Assembly (NCBI RefSeq): GCF_035918255.1
Contig: NZ_CP142136.1
Location: forward strand, 310,001-374,000
DNA length: 64,000 bases
Direction: 5' to 3'
Origin: Mesomycoplasma ovipneumoniae
Lineage (GTDB): Bacteria; Bacillota_I; Bacilli_A; Mycoplasmatales; Metamycoplasmataceae
A program made the translations under genes and the position numbers. Positions within the stretch are counted from its first letter, which is position 1. Every line of letters starts with the position of its first letter. Positions 1-8,566 of the stretch are shown one piece after another. The notes beneath the pieces are model-generated. The model was not told the DNA's origin. It saw only the letters and a list, made by a program, of their open reading frames with translations, and did no database searches.

Positions 1-255
1 TCCCTCGCCTAATGAAGCTCCTTTTATTAAACCAGCAATATCGACAAAAGAGTAAGTCGAAAATACAATTTTATTTGGTTTAACAATATCGGCTAAATTC
101 ATTAGTCTTGGATCACGTATTTCAACAGTTGCAATGTTTGAGTCTATTGTTGCAAAGGGATAATTAGCAATTTCAACATTCATTTTTGTTAATGCTGAAA
201 AAAGCGATGATTTTCCGACATTAGGAAGTCCAATAAGACCTGCTTTTAGATTCAT
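1..255 (-). CDS. ychF: Redox-regulated ATPase YchF/OLA1 (N-terminal part, runs off window)
   Basis: Only the first 85 codons are inside the window. The start is the ATG at 255. The N terminus has the Walker A motif GLPNVGKSS close to the start, and further on a [11 protein letters not shown] block, the G3 region characteristic of YchF. YchF is an Obg-related P-loop NTPase that prefers ATP, binds ribosomes and takes part in stress and redox responses in the cytosol. It lies 15 bp downstream of rpsR on the same strand, so it is probably the last gene of the rpsF-ssb-rpsR transcript. The family assignment is secure; the truncation is only the window edge. Confidence 0.93.
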   Translation of the reverse strand, partial: MNLKAGLIGLPNVGKSSLFSALTKMNVEIANYPFATIDSNIATVEIRDPRLMNLADIVKPNKIVFSTYSFVDIAGLIKGASLGEG

Positions 256-270
256 ATTATATTTTTATGA

Positions 271-534
271 CTAAACTCGAGTTTTATCGTAACTTCCCCG
301 GATTCTATCACCAACAAACGGAAGTAAAGCGACAAAACGTGCTCTTTTAATTGCTAGTGATAATTTACGTTGGTGTTTTGCACAATTTCCTGTAATTCTT
401 GAAGGTTGAATTTTTCCAAAAGAGTTAATATAACGTTGAAGCACTTCAATTGATTTATAGTCAATGTAAGAAAGTTTAGCTTCACAAAATTGGCACACTT
501 TTTTTTTGAATTTTTTAGCGTATTTTTTGTTCAT
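271..534 (-). CDS. rpsR: 30S ribosomal protein S18
   Basis: An 87-residue basic protein. It has the S18 hallmark run [20 protein letters not shown], followed by [10 protein letters not shown] and [13 protein letters not shown]18 sits on the platform of the small subunit next to S6, with which it forms a dimer. The N terminus has CQFC, a two-cysteine element seen in some S18 proteins. It follows ssb closely in the common rpsF-ssb-rpsR order. Length and sequence are ordinary for the family. Confidence 0.97.
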   Translation of the reverse strand: MNKKYAKKFKKKVCQFCEAKLSYIDYKSIEVLQRYINSFGKIQPSRITGNCAKHQRKLSLAIKRARFVALLPFVGDRIRGSYDKTRV

Positions 535-547
535 TTTTCATTCCTTT

Positions 548-1102
548 TTAATTTAATTTGTTAGGATCAAGATCATCAATTTCTCATTCAGCAAATGGAT
601 CTCTATCATCATCGCTAATTTCAATATTAGTTTCATCAAAATTCATTGGCGGTTCTGTCTGAAAAATATTATCCTCGTGAAACGATCTTTTATTATTTTG
701 GGGAAGTTGAAAATCATCAAATATTGGTTCAAAAGTTGGTTCACTAACTTTTTGAGCTAATTTTTGACGACGCATTTCTAATTGTTCTTTAGTTTCTAAT
801 AAACGAAAGTAGTCAACATTTACTTCATAATTAGTAAGATAATTTGTTGTATTTGACATAACACGATTAGCTTGTAAAGAACCTTCGATTGCTATCAAAC
901 TTCCTACGGTAATTAGTTTGTCTAGCAATGTTGCATTTTGTCGTCAAGCAACTACGGGAATAAAATCAGTAATTGTAGGCGAATTTTGATTATATTTTCG
1001 TCTATCAATTGCTAAATTAAATCGAATAAAATTAACATTTGACTTTGTTGTCATAAATACAGGTTTAGAAGAAACGCGTCCAATTAAAATAATTCGATTC
1101 AT
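548..1102 (-). CDS. ssb: Single-stranded DNA-binding protein
   Basis: 184 codons when UGA is read as Trp; in-frame UGA codons occur near 946 and 584. It starts MNRIILIGRVSSKPVFMTT, a typical OB-fold opening, then FIRFNLAIDR and an FIPVVAWRQNA block. SSB coats single-stranded DNA in replication, repair and recombination. The C-terminal third is low-complexity and acidic (DDDRDPFAEW), but it does not end in the usual DDxPF tip that recruits partner proteins; it ends in DLDPNKLN. It lies between rpsF and rpsR, the normal bacterial arrangement that couples SSB to ribosomal protein synthesis. Confidence 0.95.
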
Positions 1103-1155
1103 AATTTTTTTATAGTTTTTATCTATTTTTATTTATTGACTAAAATAGATAAAGA

Positions 1156-1755
1156 CTATTGGGATTCCTGTATTTTTTTAGCACTATCAGCACTAGTTTC
1201 TGGCTGGTTTGCTGAAGAAGATGAATTTGAAGTTTTTCCGCGTTGGGATAAGTTAGTCTTATCTGATGACTGTTGGGCTAAACCTTGTTTTCCTGCACCT
1301 TGGGCATTAGGTCTAAAATTTCGACGTTGAAAAGGTTTATCAGTTTTTTCTGTTTGGTTAGGTGAGTTTTGGTCTTGACGAGTTCGTGGCGCTGATTTGA
1401 AATTAGGTCTATCTGAATGATCACGTCTTGCATTTGTTCTTTTATGGCGATCGGCATTTTTTGGTTTTTGGTTAAAACCTTTTTCAGAGTCAAGATTAAT
1501 TATCAAGTATCGTCAAATTGATTTGGTAATATTCGCACGGCGAACAAATTCTTCAATTAAATTAGCTGGCGAATCAAGATTAATTAAAAAATATTGTGCT
1601 GTTTTTGATTTTTTAATAGGGTAAGCAAGACTTGAATTTTCAAGCTTAACAAGTTTGTATGACGAATTTTGACTAAAAGTAGTAGAGAGCAAATTTTCTA
1701 ATATTGTTGCTTCTGCTTTTGGGTCTAAAATTGTCATTATTTCATATTTTGGCAT
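1156..1755 (-). CDS. rpsF: 30S ribosomal protein S6 with long low-complexity C-terminal extension
   Basis: The ATG at 1755 has an AAGGAGA Shine-Dalgarno six to seven bases upstream. This start gives MPKYEIMTILDPKAE, a clear S6 N terminus. Residues 1-95 are the S6 fold (an alpha/beta domain that pairs with S18). About 100 further residues are rich in Arg, Gln, Asn and Ser, with an arginine-rich run followed by a Ser/Asn-rich stretch and an end in KKIQESQ. At 199 residues it is far longer than the roughly 95-135 usual for S6. It is the first gene of the rpsF-ssb-rpsR-ychF group. The tail is probably disordered and its role is unknown. Confidence 0.93.
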
Positions 1756-1829
1756 ATTAATTCTCCTTATGGGCTTGTGGGTTATAAAAATAACCAAGGA
1801 TGTTTTACTAAATTTAAAACTAGTTTGAA

Positions 1830-1835
1830 ATTATA
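1830..1835 (-). promoter_or_regulatory. Probable -10 box for the rpsF operon
   Basis: On the minus strand the bases read TGTTATAAT, a perfect TATAAT with an upstream TG. It lies about 75 bp before the rpsF start and just after the tRNA terminator. No good -35 is visible, which is usual in mycoplasmas. Confidence 0.55.
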
Positions 1836-1846
1836 ACATGAAAAAC

Positions 1847-1886
1847 TAAAAAAATAAAAAAATTAACTAAATTATTTTAGTTAATT
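1847..1886 (-). terminator. Rho-independent terminator after the tRNA pair
   Basis: An 11-bp inverted repeat (arms 1861-1871 and 1876-1886, loop TTAT) is followed on the minus strand by a T-rich run. It lies directly downstream of tRNA-Arg and ahead of the rpsF promoter. Confidence 0.6.
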
Positions 1887-1914
1887 TTCATTGGTCTAAT
1901 TATATTATATATGG

Positions 1915-1988
1915 CGCGCCCGGAAGGAGTCGAACCCTCAACCTCTTGGGCCGTAACCAAACACTCTGTCCAATTGAGCTACGGGCGC
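1915..1988 (-). tRNA. tRNA-Arg (anticodon ACG)
   Basis: A full cloverleaf can be folded: acceptor GCGCCCG pairing CGGGCGC, D stem GCTC/GAGT, anticodon stem TTTGG/CCAAG with loop TTACGGC (anticodon ACG), and a T arm with loop TTCGACT. No CCA is encoded. ACG is normally edited to ICG to read CGN codons. It lies about 10 bp from tRNA-Cys and is probably co-transcribed with it. Confidence 0.93.
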
Positions 1989-1997
1989 ATTACATTT

Positions 1998-2072
1998 TGG
2001 AGGCACCAACCGGACTCGAACCGGTACATCAAGGTGTTGCAGACCTATGCCTTACCATTTGGCTATGGTGCC
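1998..2072 (-). tRNA. tRNA-Cys (anticodon GCA)
   Basis: The acceptor stem is GGCACCA/TGGTGCC and the anticodon loop CTGCAAC gives GCA. The T arm has loop TTCGAGT, and the 3' CCA is encoded (TGG at 1998-2000 on the plus strand). It is the upstream member of a two-tRNA minus-strand unit with tRNA-Arg. Confidence 0.94.
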
Positions 2073-2174
2073 ATTGCCTAAAAACCATCAAATATAATTA
2101 TAGCAGATTTTAATTTAAAACAAAGAAATTTTTCATTTGTTTTTCTAGAAAGTAGTTCACCTTAAAATATCAAA

Positions 2175-2996
2175 CTATTTTCCGGAATCTTGTTGTGCAA
2201 GTATTTGAGTTAAAAGCTTAATTAATTCTTGTTTTTTTAACTGTTCAAAACCAGAAATTTCTAATTTTTGGGCAATTTCGTGTAATTGTGCTAAATCTAA
2301 TTTTTCAAGTGCAATTTTTATTTTTTCTTCTTTTGTTTGAGGTTTGTTTTGAGCTTCTTGAGTTTGTGTGTTTTCAGGGTTATTTGCTTGTTGTGAATTC
2401 ATTGGATTTTGGTGACCTAAGTCAAAAATATTCATAAATTCAGAAAATGCTTTTGGATCTTTTTTCATTTCATCAATACGTTTTTCAATAATGACTAATG
2501 TTCGAGAAAGTTTGAATATTGACTTAATTCTAAGCACTTTTGTGTAGAAAAATGGGATTAAAACAAAAATTAACGCAATAAGAATTATTTGAATAGCCAA
2601 AATTACGGCAAAATTTTGATTATTAAGACTTAAATTTCCAATTATTACTACTGTTGAATTTATAATTGAAAGAGCTGCACTTGAAAATGAAACGAACGAG
2701 AAAAAAAAGGAACGATCGCCAATAGGTGCAAAATCTTTTGCTTTATATGATGTAAAGATAGAATATACATAAAAAAATAAATTTGCAGCAGTAAATAAAA
2801 TTGATAAAATCGAAAAAGCTCGACCAATATTTTTAATATCTAAGTCTAAAAAGAGTTGTACACTTAAAAAAACACTTAGTAAAAGGAGTAACACCGGATA
2901 AGAAAAAATTCAAATTCGGTATTGCTTTTTTTCATTTTTTCACAACTCAGCCACTGATGGAACTTTATTTTTTCCAAATGGATTTTCTCAAACCAT
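2175..2996 (-). CDS. Four-helix membrane protein with C-terminal SAP/Rho-N-like domain
   Basis: The ATG at 2996 follows a GGAGGG Shine-Dalgarno and gives 273 residues; three early UGA codons read as Trp. The N terminus (MVWENPFGKNKVPSVAELW) is cytosolic-looking. Four strongly hydrophobic segments follow at about residues 32-52, 58-80, 95-120 and 130-150. A Gln/Asn-rich linker leads to a C-terminal motif at about 225-273 in which LAQLHEIAQKLEISGFEQLK is followed by KQELIKLL. That pattern matches the helix-extended-loop-helix of SAP or Rho-N domains, which bind nucleic acid. A membrane protein with such a tail could tether nucleic acid at the membrane, but this is inference. No enzyme motif is visible. 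Confidence 0.75.
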
Positions 2997-3026
2997 ACAC
3001 CCTCCAATATAAATTAGTATAATATA

Positions 3027-3032
3027 ATTATA
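3027..3032 (-). promoter_or_regulatory. Probable -10 box upstream of the 2175-2996 gene
   Basis: TATAAT on the minus strand, about 31 bp before the ATG at 2996. This implies a short leader that contains the GGAGGG ribosome site. Confidence 0.45.
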
Positions 3033-3075
3033 AAATAATTTAGAATAATGTTATAAAAAAAGATGAATATTTAAC

Positions 3076-3702
3076 CTAAAGTTTGGAAAATTGATTTATT
3101 TCCTTGTTTTGATAATTGTACCAAATTCGGTCAATTTTGGAAATTTTATCAATTTTTTTTGCAATATCACTAAATTCTTTTGATGTTAAAAGCGCGGTAA
3201 AAAACGAGCAAAAGTCAGTGGCATATTTTTTATTTCCCTGAAATTTATTAAGACCAACTATCATTGTGTAATTTTCGTTTTTTCAAAGTAGCCCGCGAAA
3301 AAAATATAAATTTTTAGTGTATGAAACTTCTTCAATAATTCAAGTTTCACAATAATTTCCTTCAAGAAATGATAAATAATAGTCCCAAACTAATAATTTA
3401 GCTTTGATTTGATTAAATAAGCTCCGATTTGTATGAATATTTCATTTTTGAAAATTAGTGAATTTTTCTATTAATTTTCCGTTGTTAATAAGACTTATTA
3501 TTTTTCTTGTTGGTCAGTCTTTTAAAAATGGTATTTTTTTAAGGCCAATTCCGTGTGGAAAATCAAGTAAATTTGGCTTAATTGCAAAAACTTTTTCAAT
3601 TTTATTGCACCAAATTGCTATTGTTCGATATTGTTCAACAACCTTTTGGTATCTTAGCAGATTTTCTTGAATTTTATCAACTCAATGATTAATTGAATCC
3701 AT
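3076..3702 (-). CDS. Hypothetical protein, 208 aa
   Basis: Open from the ATG at 3702 to TAG at 3076 only if UGA is read as Trp, which occurs many times. It starts MDSINHWVDKIQENLLRYQK and is Trp-, Lys- and aromatic-rich (for example WCNKIEKVFAIKPNLLDFPH, then KKIPFLKDWPTRK). No signal peptide, membrane segment or known motif is visible. A weak GGG-type ribosome site precedes the ATG. It lies between the terminator of the Ig-binding protein gene and the membrane protein gene, all on one strand. I do not recognise the family. The coding call rests on the long open frame and mycoplasma-like composition. Confidence 0.7.
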
Positions 3703-3775
3703 TTTACCCTTTTATTAAAATTTTTAATTGTGCTTTTTTCAATAAAATTAAGTAAAAAAGATATTTTTGGCATAA

Positions 3776-3810
3776 AAAGTAAAAAATAATTATTTTTTTT
3801 ACTTTTTATT
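3776..3810 (-). terminator. Terminator of the Ig-binding protein gene
   Basis: An AT-rich inverted repeat (AAAAAGTAAAAAATAA pairing with TTATTTTTTTTACTTTTT) starts four bases after the stop codon at 3814 and is read on the minus strand. Confidence 0.45.
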
Positions 3811-3813
3811 AGC

Positions 3814-5979
3814 TTAGTCTACTGTTGTAATTGTTTTTGTTTCAACAGGCAATCCTAAACCTGAAAGTTGACTTTGAAGTGATGCGTCTTCGACATAAAT
3901 TTTGTTAAAAGTGGCACTTTTCCTTGCAACATCAACAAATTTGGACAATTGACTAAAAGCATCACCAGAAAATGAATTACCTGTTATATAAAGCGGAATA
4001 TTTGAAAGGGTTTTTCCATTTTCATCTTTTATATAAATTCCCGGTTGTTGGATAGGACCATTAACAAGTCTTGTAGTAAATTGGGAATTTTCAAAGTCGC
4101 TTGCTTGAACTTTATATACATAATTTGAGCTTGTTGAGCTAGAATCATTTACTTTTGAGCCGCCAAAATATAAATATTGGAAAAGTAAATTAACATGCCC
4201 AGGATTTTTTTGTGATTCAGCTTCAACTTCTCAACTTTGGAGTTTTTCGTTAAAAAGTTTCTCTGTTTTAGCAAAGTCAATGTCTTTTAGTGTCTTAATT
4301 TTTTTAGATGAAGAAAAATCAAGATGTAATGGATATCCTCCTCGACCACCAAAAGTTCCTTGGAAAACACGCTGATTAATTTTTGAACTAAAAGCAATTT
4401 CAAGTCCCTCATTAACTTTGGCAACATCATCCCCTTGGTCTCAACGGAGAGTATCAAAAATAATTGATCCAGGAATTTTTTCTCCAGGTTGGACTAACTT
4501 AATATCACCTTTATTTATATAATCGAAAGAAATAAAGTCCACATTTTTTAAGGCATTAGGATTAATTGCCCAATTGCTTTCGTTGGTGCGTGAATTTGTA
4601 TAGAGTTCTAGTTCGCTTAGTTTGGTGAATTTTTCAAGTCCACGAAGACCATTAACTGCTTGGTGGTCATCTAAAAAGAGGGAAACTTTTTGCATTTGTG
4701 GTGGCAATAGCTCTAAAATTTCTTTTATATTTTGGGTTTTATGTTTTGCCCCGACATTTTTAAGAACAATTGCCTTGATTGAATTATCTTTATTAGCCGC
4801 ATTTTTCATAATCTCGGCAAAAGCTTTAAAAGCAACATCATCATCGGCATTTAGAACTAAAGTTTTAAATTCTGAAAGACTACCAGCGGTATTTCCAGGA
4901 GCACGAGTGTATTTTATAAGTGAAATGCTACCGTTAGAAATTCCCTTACCATTGGTAAGATCACTAATTTCTGAACTTACATTAGTGTCATTTCATCCTT
5001 CATATTTTAGCGAACCAATTTGAGTTGCATCATATCTTGTTCATTTTGAATCAACAGCATTTAATCTTCTTTTATTATCTGCTCTAATTCCATTTACGAC
5101 AACATTGACTTTTGGTTCTCATCCATCGGTTGTAGGATCAGGAGTATAACCATCTTTTATCAATTGTAATTCTTGTTCTGTAAAAGGTTGCTCAAGTTGT
5201 CTGCGTTGTTCAATTACTTTTAAGTAATTTTGTTCGCGCTCAAGATAATTATTTGCAACTCAGCGAGAGTATTTATACCCCTCAAGATAGGATTCAAGAG
5301 TAACTTTTGGCTTACCATCTTCTCCAACTGGCGCATATTTTTTATAGTGCTCGTCAATAATTGAAATAACACGGTCTGCTTCAGCGACTTCGGCTTGGTA
5401 TTTATCTCTTTCGCGTCTAACTTCAGCAATTTTTCGGTCTTGCTGTTGTCTTCACAAACCAAGCGCGCGTTGATAAGCTGAATCACCAAAATTAACAGCA
5501 GGTGAGTTATTTCTATTTTGAACTTGTGGTTGACTTACTGTTCTTGAAGTTGAAATTGTTGGCCGAGAAGATATAGTTCTAGTCGGACTTTGACGCGCAG
5601 GTGTTGTTCGAATAGGGATAGTCGATTCAATAGCTTGAATTCTTTTTACAGGTTTAGGTGTTATTTTTTCAGGTAAGGGCTCTATTTTTTCTATTTTTGG
5701 TGTTACTATTTGTGGTTTAATCGGATTTTCAATTTTTTCTTTAGGTGTTTCTATTTTTGGTGGGACAAAAACAGTATTTGCTACTGGCGAATTAAATGCA
5801 GTATCATTTGGCTGATTTTTTGAAATTATTGAAGGCGCTTGAGTTGAATAACTAACTTCATTGGACAAAAAATCAAAATTAACTAATGATTGATTAATTG
5901 AAAACAAACTTAAAGATAACAATGCTGTTGACATTGCAATAATTACAACTTTTCGACGACGGGAAAAATATAGTTTCAT
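3814..5979 (-). CDS. MIB-like immunoglobulin-binding/blocking surface protein
   Basis: 721 residues from the ATG at 5979, chosen because GGAGG lies 5 bases upstream; a TTG twelve bases earlier is less likely. Residues about 10-32 form a signal anchor (RRRKVVIIAMSTALLSLSLF). Residues 55-150 are a Pro/Thr/Ser-rich stalk with repeated PKIE and EKI units. About 180-270 is charged and coiled-coil-like (RKIAEVRRERDKYQAEVAEA). A later part (about residues 390-480) has leucine-rich-repeat-like segments (LELLPPQMQKVSLFLDDHQ and LEKFTKLSELELYTNS). This architecture fits the mycoplasma Ig-binding protein family (protein M of M. genitalium, MIB of ruminant mycoplasmas), which grips antibody light chains. 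It would sit outside the membrane. The partner protease (MIP), which in other species lies next to MIB, is not present here. Family call from recollected features, not from a search. Confidence 0.78.
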
Positions 5980-7045
5980 ACTTGCCTCCAAATTTTCTTA
6001 TTTATTAAAAATGTTTGATTTTAATAATGCTTATAATAAATTTTACCAACTAAGTCTGACTTTAGCTGTAAATTTATATTTTTAGCAACAAAAAATCATA
6101 TTAGCCACCTTTGAAAACTTTTTAAAATTAAAAATTATACACTAAAAAAACTAAAGTCCAAATTATTTAGATAAATTAGTTTAAAAAATTCGCCCAGCTC
6201 GTTTTTATTCCCGAGTTTTCCAGTTTGATGAGATAATCTTAAAAAGTGTCCTGGTTTAGGTTTTGGGCAATTTTTTAACTTTTTTGCCAAACTCAGAAAA
6301 AACACTATCAAAGCAAAAACACTAAATTTTAAATATAAAACTCATGAATGCAAAATCTACTTATTAATCAAATAAACCAAACTAAAAAAGCTAAAATTTT
6401 GACTTAAAAAGCAATATATGAAATATTTAAACTACTTTTTTAGCTTAAAAACACTGGCAAAAATCAATTCAAGGATAAAACAACAAAAATCATAAAAAAT
6501 ACAACTACTATTTAAACTCAATGCAAAAAGAAAACTCATTTTTATTTACATTGAGCCTAAAAAAATATATGAAGTTTTGAAAGAACAATAAAAAAAAGAC
6601 ATAAATTTGTAGATTTCTAAACGGTTAAATTTAAGGCATTCCATTATATTTAAAGCCATAATGGAAAAAATGCATTATCTGAGTTTATTGTGCCAAAAAC
6701 ATAACTAATTCCTCCTTAATTCAATATCAAAATTTATTAATTTATTCTTAGTGAAGTTAATTATAACACAATTTTATTTTAGACCAAACATTTTTTTTTT
6801 TTTTTTATTTTTGCAACAGGTTAATTTCAAAATAATAAAGATTAAGATTTTAGGTCAAAAAACCCGGATTTACGGGTATTTTTTCATATTATATTCAATA
6901 AAAAGTGAATTTTTACCATTAAGCTAGAAAACTCAGGAAAATTTAAATAAATAATTTAGTCCGCCTAAAAAACTTAATCTTTATTTGACACTTAACACTC
7001 ATTTTTGTAAACTTTAGTCTCAATGCTGATTAATTTTGTCTGCAA
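5980..7045. other. Gene-free 1.07 kb region holding dispersed repeat copy 1
   Basis: No protein gene is visible. Positions 5980-6190 are the upstream region of the Ig-binding protein gene, with a possible -10 (TATAAT on the minus strand at 6134-6139). From about 6195 to 6935 lies a minus-oriented copy of the dispersed repeat described separately. The rest is AT-rich spacer before the tuf terminator. Confidence 0.7.
6195..6935 (-). repeat. Dispersed structured repeat, copy 1
   Basis: Read on the minus strand the order is: a small hairpin with T-run near 6860-6880; a run of 16 A (T at 6791-6806); TATAAT at 6760-6765; AAGGAGG; the mini-ORF MFLAQ (6685-6702); hairpin-forming TTCCATTA/TAATGGAA; CCTTAAATTT with a partly decayed partner; and the CTCAATG...CATTGAG hairpin. 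It ends with CCCGAGTTTTCCAGTTTGAT near 6208. This is the longest and most complete minus-strand copy. Confidence 0.85.
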
Positions 7046-7091
7046 AATAAAAAAAAAAAAACAAACTTTAGGGCCGCGCCCTAAAGTTTGT
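7046..7091 (-). terminator. Strong terminator of tuf
   Basis: A perfect 13-bp stem (7061-7073 with 7079-7091, loop CCGCG) is followed on the minus strand by a run of 15 T. It ends 17 bases after the tuf stop codon. Confidence 0.92.
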
Positions 7092-7108
7092 ATTAAGATA
7101 AAAGATTT

Positions 7109-8317
7109 TTATTTAATAATTTCAGTTACTGTTCCGGCTCCAACAGTTCTTCCACCTTCGCGAATTGAGAATTTTGTTCCTTGCTCAACAGCGATAGGGG
7201 CGATAAGTTCAACAGTAAGGTCAACATTATCACCAGGAATTACCATTTCACGGCCAGCTTCAAATTCAATTCCACCAGTAACATCGGTTGTACGGAAATA
7301 AAATTGAGGTTTATAATTTTTGAAAAATGGAGTATGTCTTCCACCTTCTTCTTTTTTGAGCGCATAAATTGCTGCTTTAAATTTAGTGTGGGGAATAATT
7401 GTTTTTGGTTTTGCAATAACTTGCCCACGCTCGATATCTTTACGGTCAACACCACGAAGAAGAACACCAGCATTATCTCCGGCCATTGCAGATTGAAGGT
7501 TTTTGTTAAACATTTCAATTCCGGTTACAACTGTTTTTTTCGGTTCTGGACGGTAACCGACAATTTCAACCTCTTCATTTAGTTTAACTTGTCCTCTTTC
7601 AACTTTACCAGTAGCAACAGTTCCACGACCTGTAATGGTAAAGACGTCCTCAACCGCCATTAAGAATGGTTTATCCATTTCACGAACTGGGGAGTCAATA
7701 TATGAATCAACTGCATCCATTAGTTCAAGAACTTTAGCTTCTCATTCAGGTTTTCCTTCAAGAGCACCACGAGCTGAACCACGGATTATTGGGGTGTTGT
7801 CTCCGTCAAAGTCGTATGAAGAAAGAAGTTCACGAATTTCAACCTCAACAAGGTCAACCATTTCTTCTTCACCTTCAAGTAAGTCGATTTTGTTTAGGAA
7901 AACAACCATTTTTGGCACACCAACTTGTTTTGAAAGAAGAATGTGCTCACGAGTTTGGGGCATTGGACCATCTGTTGCGGCAACAACAAGAATGGCACCA
8001 TCCATTTGCGCTGCTCCTGTGATCATATTTTTAATATAATCGGCGTGACCAGGGCAATCAACATGGGCATAGTGACGCTTATCTGTGCTATATTCGATGT
8101 GGGCTGTATTTATTGTAATTCCACGCGCTTTTTCTTCAGGGGCTGCGTCAATAGAAGCATAATCCTTTGCTTCAGCTAGACCTTTTTTTGATAATACAGT
8201 TGAAATTGCCGCTGTTAGAGTGGTTTTTCCGTGGTCAACATGACCAATTGTCCCAATATTGATATGCTCTTTTGAACGGTCAAAATCTTTTTTTGCACCA
8301 GTTTTAACAACTGCCAT
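7109..8317 (-). CDS. tuf: Elongation factor Tu
   Basis: 402 residues, the family's usual length, with one UGA-coded Trp (near 7740) that splits the frame under the standard code. Domain I has [10 protein letters not shown] (G1), DCPGHADY (G3) and NKID (G4); domains II and III end at [13 protein letters not shown]-Tu·GTP brings aminoacyl-tRNA to the ribosome. In M. hyopneumoniae and relatives it is also found at the surface as a fibronectin/plasminogen binder (established for the genus, not visible here). AAGAAAGGA precedes the ATG. It is a single gene with its own terminator, and lon lies 250 bp upstream on the same strand. Very secure. Confidence 0.99.
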
Positions 8318-8453
8318 ATTTTTCCTTTCTTTTACTTGTTTTAAAACAAACTAAAAACCACCATTGAATAGCCTTGCAACTATTTCCTATCCTATTTAGT
8401 TAGTTTTAAGTGCTAGAAATTTTCAAAAATTCTCAATTTAATTTTCAAGGTTA

Positions 8454-8459
8454 ATTATA
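8454..8459 (-). promoter_or_regulatory. Probable -10 box for tuf
   Basis: GGTATAATT on the minus strand about 137 bp before the tuf ATG. The intervening leader contains a short GAATAG/CTATTC inverted repeat near 8366-8386. No CIRCE element is visible. Confidence 0.5.
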
Positions 8460-8566
8460 CCAAAAAAATCGAAAATTATTTTGAGAATTTTTTATGTTTT
8501 TCATTTTATACCTTTTTTAACAAATAATAAGCTCAGCTACAAGATAATTATATAACAAAAGTCCAA

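Noticed and set aside
4622..5023. Plus-strand open frame of 133 codons
   Set aside because: Antisense to the Ig-binding protein gene, without a ribosome site or family motif.
7181..8179. Several open frames opposite tuf
   Set aside because: Shadows of the highly constrained EF-Tu gene on the other strand.
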